Origin: Bisporella sp. PMI_857
Lineage: Eukaryota > Ascomycota > Leotiomycetes > Helotiales > Helotiaceae
Assembly: GCA_021307315.1 (NCBI GenBank)
Contig: JAJSPD010000010.1
Span: forward strand, 434,001-498,000
Reading direction: 5' to 3'
DNA: 64,000 bases
The number at the start of each line of letters is the position of its first letter. The stretch's first letter is position 1. Below, in pieces: positions 58,541 to 64,000 of this stretch. A model generated the notes under the pieces. That model saw only the letters and a program-made list of their open reading frames with translations. It did not search any database and was not told where the DNA came from. Both the position numbers and the translations under genes were made by a program.

Positions 58541-60082
58541 CTACACTGCAGTTGGCGCATACGCAAACCACTCCTTGACACCAATCCCACCATACTGTCC
58601 ATTGCCCGAAGCCGTCAAAATTGTCCTTAGAGACGTCGTCGAAATCGTCGTAAAGCGAACTTCAGTCGGCGAGTCCGTCACGGTCGTTGGATAGCCTCCC
58701 GAAGGAGAGACCGCAGTCCAAGCTCCACCGGAGTTAAGATACTCAACTCGCCACGAAGCTGGTGGAGGAACCCCAATATTAGATCCCGCTGGCTGGTCTG
58801 CAAAGAACGCCATCGCTACACCATTAAGTTGCACGGCGCTTGGCCAAGTGTACGTCAGGGTGCTGGTCTGTGGAGAACGCTCTGCAGCATACGAGGACCA
58901 GTAATCAGGTGGCAGGGGGTTGGTCTCTACCCTTCCATCATTGATCGCCGCGATCCAGTACTGAATTGGGGTGGTTCCTGAAGCTGAGGGAGTGGCGCGA
59001 GGAGCGATATTGCGAGATGGCTGCCCGGCTGGCGCAGCTCGTTTGGTTTGAACGACTTTGCGAATTGATGGTGGGGATGTGGAATCGTCCCACTCTAGCT
59101 TGTCTAAGGCTATACTACGACGAAAGTGAGTACCGCCAACCGCATCACGAGTATGGTAGGTGAGGAACCAGTTATTGTTCATCTGGTAGATACCTGGATG
59201 CGAGGTTGTTGATGATACGATATCTAATATCACACCACGGAAGGCCCAAGGGCCAAGGGGGCTAGATGCGGTGCCATATGCGATACAGGCATGATAGCTG
59301 GTTGGAGTGCACGGTGAGTTTGCTCCAGCGTTATTAGCTGCGTACACCAGGTAATAAGTACTTCCGCGTTTCATCAACCAAGGAGCTTCGAAGTATCCGG
59401 TGAGAGAGCTAACAGTGATCACCGAGCCTTTGACAGTGACCATGTCTGTTTCCAACTCAACACCTCTGAGCTGTCCAAACGTACCCCAGTAGATGTAGAC
59501 TCGTCCGTCTGTATCAACTATAACAGTGGGATCAATATTCTGGATGCTATTGCCTGGAGAAGGAAATTTCTGGGAAATGATCGGCCCAGAGGTATGTGCG
59601 TCTGTGAATGGCCCTAAGGGGCTATTAGAGACAGCAACACCTATCGCGAATGGGTCTGAAGTGCCACCATTTCTCTGAGTGACTGGAGAGTACAGGTAAT
59701 ATCTTCCATTTGGACCTCTAACTATCTGGCTGGCATAGGCAGTACCAGCACTGGCCCAAGAAAATATACTCTGTGGTTGCGCGATATTGCGATTAAGAAC
59801 CCAGTCACCCCCAGTGGGGTTAGGATTCTTGGAGGTGAATACCTGCCACTCGTTCATAATGAAGGCATTCTCGGTGGCGCCGGCTTGGTCCCGACCTGAG
59901 AGGATGTAAAGCGTGTCATTGACTACCAGCGGTGCTGGGTCAGCTGAATAGATTGAGCCATCGGACAGTATAGGATTTCCGACGGACGCGAAACTGGTTG
60001 TCTGGCGACGAACAATGGATGATGCAGCCAACGGTGTAGCGAGAAGCGTTGCCACAAATCTCGCAAGCGTTAGCCTGGTCAT
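58541..60082 (-). CDS. Secreted GH43 glycoside hydrolase
   Basis: Five-bladed propeller hydrolase of family GH43 (arabinofuranosidase/xylosidase type), acting on plant cell wall polysaccharides. Single exon, 513 residues. The N-terminus MTRLTLARFVATLLATPLAA is a signal peptide. The three catalytic acids are placed as expected: Asp in SADPAPLVVNDTLYIL (base), Asp in IDPTVIVDTDGRVYIYWG (pKa modulator) and Glu in GYFEAPWLMKRGSTYYLVYA (acid). A Thr/Pro/Ala-rich linker (about 365-385) leads to a C-terminal beta-sandwich of the galactose-binding type (LTYTWPSAVQLNGVAMAFF, ending GQYGGIGVKEWFAY), probably a carbohydrate-binding domain. An upstream in-frame start (60148) was rejected because it would bury the signal peptide. 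Divergent from the DUF5695 gene. Confidence 0.92.
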   Translation of the reverse strand: MTRLTLARFVATLLATPLAASSIVRRQTTSFASVGNPILSDGSIYSADPAPLVVNDTLYILSGRDQAGATENAFIMNEWQVFTSKNPNPTGGDWVLNRNIAQPQSIFSWASAGTAYASQIVRGPNGRYYLYSPVTQRNGGTSDPFAIGVAVSNSPLGPFTDAHTSGPIISQKFPSPGNSIQNIDPTVIVDTDGRVYIYWGTFGQLRGVELETDMVTVKGSVITVSSLTGYFEAPWLMKRGSTYYLVYAANNAGANSPCTPTSYHACIAYGTASSPLGPWAFRGVILDIVSSTTSHPGIYQMNNNWFLTYHTRDAVGGTHFRRSIALDKLEWDDSTSPPSIRKVVQTKRAAPAGQPSRNIAPRATPSASGTTPIQYWIAAINDGRVETNPLPPDYWSSYAAERSPQTSTLTYTWPSAVQLNGVAMAFFADQPAGSNIGVPPPASWRVEYLNSGGAWTAVSPSGGYPTTVTDSPTEVRFTTISTTSLRTILTASGNGQYGGIGVKEWFAYAPTAV

Positions 60083-60849
60083 GATTAGCTTGACGACTTC
60101 CAGAAGAATTTGATTACGGGCACTTCGAAAGTTATTCACAAACCTCAAATGCTATTTAAGAGATAATTATTCATTCCTAGTCTTGTGCAGCCGGTTTCTA
60201 GCACCCAGTCTCAAGAGCTGTGTGAACATTTCACGGTCAAATTCCTCCCTAAAGCCATTTTGGCTGAGTCTTCCCGAAGTCTATCGACAAGTTGTTACGT
60301 TTGAGAAATATTAGTTATCCGTGGACTTTAATTCTCCCGCTGGCAAATCTCCTACAGCACTTGCAGTGCCATAATGTAGATTACCTATTAGCGGCCCAAT
60401 CACGGCATGCCATTTCACGCGTATACGATACTGCCAAGACTATTGACTTAGATGTTGGGGCCACATTAAGTACCGATATATTGCTACCTTATGATCTACA
60501 AGCAACAGTTTGCCGGCGATCCATGCTAAATGTTACGGAGAATTCGGAGAGATCAGGCCCAGTTTATGACCATGCCCAAGCTTCCCCCCCCCCCCATGCA
60601 TGTCGATCCTCATCCGTGAATACGATGGAAATGCAACCTTTTCTGGTACTGTTCAAAGGCTGTCTCTGGGTTCTCGAATATGTCACTTGTCTTTAGAAGT
60701 CAGTTGCTAATGATGCATCATGCGGGACTATCTCTCCATACATATAAGAACAGGTTGTTTGAAGACTCTCAACAGGCACTCTTACGCATACTTCTAAGCC
60801 CTGCTTTCGCTAATACACTGAAGGGATACGTACAATAATTGGAATTATA
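60083..60849. promoter_or_regulatory. Divergent promoter of the GH43 and DUF5695 genes
   Basis: 767 bp between two secreted carbohydrate-active genes. Contains a 12-bp poly-C run at 60584-60595 and an isolated ACGCGT (60418-60423) that is probably chance. The internal frame at 60292-60696 lacks support. Confidence 0.5.
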
Positions 60850-63664
60850 ATGATCCTCTACCTAGGACTCTTTGTTCTTAGTCTCTTCTCTAGCTACGTT
60901 CGGTGCCAAGACACCCTTGGTCTCAGCAATGGATACATAACTCTCAACACCAAAAACTTCAACGCCCAGATCGTTCGAGATGCTCAAGTTCTTGTGTCCT
61001 TGAAACCAGCAGGCGAATCATTCGACTTCTTGCCATATGATTACATATCCCGACGTGCTCGCAACACCCAATATCACTGGGGCGATGTCACATTCCGATA
61101 TCGTGTAACTGGCGGAACGGCATGGATCGATGGAAACTCTGCTTCAGCCCGTAAACCCGTGACTTCAATCTCAACTGGTGCCTTAGCAGCCTCACGTCTA
61201 GCGCCAACTCTTCCTACAGGACCGCTCAATGTGACTCGAGAATGGATCGATGTTTCTGGCGACCTTGGACTGCGGCTTACAGTTCAAAATTCCGGGTCGC
61301 AAGCGGTAGAGATTGGTAGCCTTGGATTTCCTGCAGAATTCAACAGCATCTTTACCGGTCGTCTTGCCACAGATATGCAGCGCCTATGTTCACTGTCTGA
61401 TCCTTATATCGGCATGCACGCGGGGCATATCCGTGTGGCTCCTTTAAGTGGCACTGGTTCAGCTCTGGTGGTAACTCCTCTTGGGGATACGCCACTAGAA
61501 GCTTATCGTAACTTGAATGAGGCTTATTACTCAGACACAGCCTATGGAAGTCAAACTTTTGAGGGCTTCTATGAATGGCAGGTTCTCAGCAAAGCTTGGG
61601 CGGAGAAGGAGTGGGCTGGGAAAGATCCATGGAATATCGCTTCATCGAAGACTCTGCAGCCGGGTCAGTCGCTGCAGTTCGGGGTGCGGTTCTCTGTTGC
61701 TAAAGACGGAGTTCGCGGGATCGACAATAGCATCCGCGGAACTGGTACACCTGTGGCAGTTGGCGTTCCAGGATATATCATTACTAGAGGCTCTCCAGCG
61801 CAGCTGTTTCTTCAGTCAAATTCAACTGTTAGTTCGATAGTTGCCAGCCCAGCAGGATCTCTGACAGTAGCTCAAGTTGCCGTTGGTTCATATACTATAA
61901 CTCCACCTACATCGTCATGGGGCCGAGCGCGATTGACTGTGACATATGCGGACGGCAAGATTCAGACTATCCACTATTATGTCACGAAGGGAGGCACTGA
62001 GACTATTGGTGATTTGGGTCGATTTCTCACCACCTCACAGTGGTTTACAGATACATCAGATCCCTTTGGCCGTGCTCCCTCAGTTATGACTTACGATTAC
62101 GAAGCGAAGTCCATCGTGACCCAGGACTCACGTGCTTGGGTAGCAGGTCTCAGTGACGAAGGAGGAGCCGGTGCATTCCTGTCCGCAATGATGAAGCAGG
62201 CGATCCAGCCAAATGCGGGTGAAGTTACGAAGCTCGAACAGTTTGTGGATGGCGTTCTCTGGAAAACTATTCAGACAAGTGACTATGCTGTGCGCAAGAG
62301 TATCTTCTTCTATGAGCCGTCAGCTGTTCCAGGATATCAGTACAGCTCGAGTATTGATTGGACAAGCTGGACGTCGTGGAATAAAGCTGCCGCCTACGCG
62401 ACTGACCGTGCCTATGACTATGTTCATGTTGCTGCGGCGTACTGGTCCCTGTACCGCGTGGCCAGAGCATACCCAGATCTGGCCAAGAGCCACACGTGGG
62501 ATTGGTACCTTGATCACGCATTCAATACTATTATTCGGGGGATGCAGCCATCGGTTGGTTATAACCGGGTTGGCTTAATGGGCGAGACTGTCTTTGGGGA
62601 GATCCTGGCTGATCTCAAGCGAGAGGGACAAACAGCCAAGGTTAATACTCTGACAACAGCTATGCGATCTCGCGCGGATCAGTGGAACTCGGAGGAGGTA
62701 CCCTTTGGTAGTGAGATGGCATGGGACTCGACTGGCCAAGAAGGAGTTTATTATTGGACCAAGTAAGTTCCCATTGTTCACCATGGTTACTATAGCTTTA
62801 TCGCGATCGCATGCGCTACAAGAAGATGGACGACACTAACTAAGAAATAGATATTTTGGCCTCACCAATAGTGCTACTAAAACGGTGAACAGCGTACTTG
62901 GGTTTATGCCTACCGTAGCACATTGGGGCTGGAACGGTAATGCCCGAAGATACTGGGACAATATGTAAGTAGCTTCTGTGGTGTGTTCTTGCCGAACTTT
63001 GTCTCATCGAGTCACTAGATATGGTGGTAAGCTTCGCCGCATCGAACGTCAGATCCACCATTACGGATCAGGCCTCAATTCTCTTGTCCTTTTGGGGGCG
63101 TTCCGTAACAATCCATCTGACACATACCTTCTTCGAGTTGGTTATGGTGGAGTCAGTGGACCAACTTCTAACATCAATCAAGATGGGTTTGCAGCTGCCT
63201 CGTTCCATTCATGGCCTGATACGCTCAAGTGGGATGGCATCAGTGGCGACTACGGACCAAATTTCCTCGGACTGGCATTGGGCACAGGCACGTATGTTGC
63301 GCAGGATGCACAGCTTGGTCTTGTAGCATATGGCGGTATTCTTGAAGTCTCCGGGACAACTATCAGGGTACAAACTCGAGACCCGGTAAGGCGGCGAATA
63401 TTTATTGGACCTCTTGGAGTGCATATCACGGTTGATGCTGGTATTATTCAAGAGTTCAGCTATGTGACGTCCTCAAGAACTATCTCCATAACACTATCGC
63501 AGTTGGATAGTGCTCCGAAAGCCGTGTCTGCTGTCTTGTGGGCTGAAACTACATCCGGAGCGACGACATATACAGTCACTACCGCGGGGATTAATCAATC
63601 GCGGCAAGGATGGCAGATTCCTCTTTCCTCTAGCACTGTTACTGTTGCCTTGGGACCTAACTAG
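60850..63664 (+). CDS. Secreted DUF5695 protein (putative glycosidase)
   Basis: Exons 60850-62762, 62851-62964, 63019-63664; 890 residues. Signal peptide MILYLGLFVLSLFSSYVRC. The N-terminal half is beta-rich (LGLSNGYITLNTKNFNAQIV, NTQYHWGDVTFRYR, REWIDVSGDLGLRLTVQNSG). The second half is an (alpha/alpha)-barrel-like region (AAYATDRAYDYVHVAAAYWSL, YNRVGLMGETVFGEILADL), and the end is again beta-rich. This matches the large fungal and bacterial DUF5695 family, thought to act on carbohydrates; no enzymatic activity can be read from the sequence. Conserved acids such as GMHAGHIR, GLMGETVFGE and SEMAWDSTGQEGVYYW are candidate active-site positions. Both introns (88 and 54 nt) have GTAAGT donors. 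Confidence 0.88.
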
Positions 63665-63859
63665 CTGGCAAACATTAATTAAGGAGTTTTGAAAGAAAAT
63701 TTAAAGCTATATAGAGGATTACCTACGATAGCTTTCCTTCATTCTGCTAAACCAGTGAAATTAAGTTACAAGTAAAATTACAACAGCGTTCACTAACAAA
63801 TACTTATCTTTTCTCCCACCATGGAACACCTTAATTTATTGTGTTGAGATCCGAGAACC

Positions 63860-64000
63860 TCAATGCAGCTGCAAATAACCTCGACCGTTGAATCTTCGCC
63901 CATTGCTAGTTACAGGTTTTCCTTGACACCACTCGTAGGCAAGTGTGGCAAGTGGGCCTGCCTTTCCATCAAAGTTGCGTCCTGTTGAACGCCACAGTAC
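63860..64000 (-). CDS. C-terminal end of a gene continuing beyond the window
   Basis: An open frame enters from the right edge and stops at TGA (63862-63860), giving 46 residues with protein-like composition (STGRNFDGKAGPLATLAYEW, then CQGKPVTSNGRRFNGRGYLQ). Family not recognised. Partial by position. Convergent with the DUF5695 gene, 195 bp away. Confidence 0.5.
   Translation of the reverse strand, partial: VLWRSTGRNFDGKAGPLATLAYEWCQGKPVTSNGRRFNGRGYLQLH

Overview
The window is nuclear DNA of a filamentous ascomycete (Pezizomycotina). This rests on dense genes with short (about 47-120 nt) GT-AG introns carrying CTRAY-type branch points, and on fungal-specific families (DUO1, TVP18, AIM21, DUF7918, PDR-type ABCG, Zn2Cys6 regulators). 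The protein style suggests Leotiomycetes, but that is a guess. All gene models are my own, joined by hand from splice signals and reading phase. They account for 23 genes (two cut by the window edges) and one pseudogene.

Layout, left: a membrane protein running off the left edge; a secreted class C beta-lactamase-like hydrolase (-); a DUF7918 protein (-); nuclear transport factor NTF2 and Golgi protein TVP18 in tandem (+); a long gene-free stretch; an AIM21-family protein (+); an IMPACT/UPF0029 protein (-); a frameshifted NAD(P)-binding pseudogene; and a 1-kb palindromic foldback element with nested inverted and tandem repeats.

Centre (20.9-40.5 kb): a run rich in DNA replication and chromosome segregation genes. 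These are the nuclease-helicase DNA2 (-), a mitochondrial 2-oxodicarboxylate carrier (+), a small histone-H1-like basic protein (+), a PBY1-type SurE-TTL fusion (-), an S/TP-rich nuclear protein (-), DASH subunit DUO1 (+), RNase H2 subunit B (-) and MCM10 (+). ACGCGT (MluI cell-cycle box) sites lie in the promoters of DNA2, DUO1 and the divergent RNase H2B/MCM10 pair, suggesting shared G1/S control.

Right (40.9-64 kb): more accessory content. Two small membrane proteins, a homeodomain plus C2H2 factor, a CCC1-type vacuolar iron transporter, a nine-exon PDR ABC transporter divergent from a Zn2Cys6 regulator, 2.8 kb of AT-rich DNA, and a divergent pair of secreted carbohydrate-active proteins (GH43 and DUF5695). 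The 3' end of one more gene lies at the right edge. I found no rRNA, tRNA or CRISPR. The most unusual items are the foldback element, the pseudogene beside it, and the putative MBF-controlled divergent promoter.
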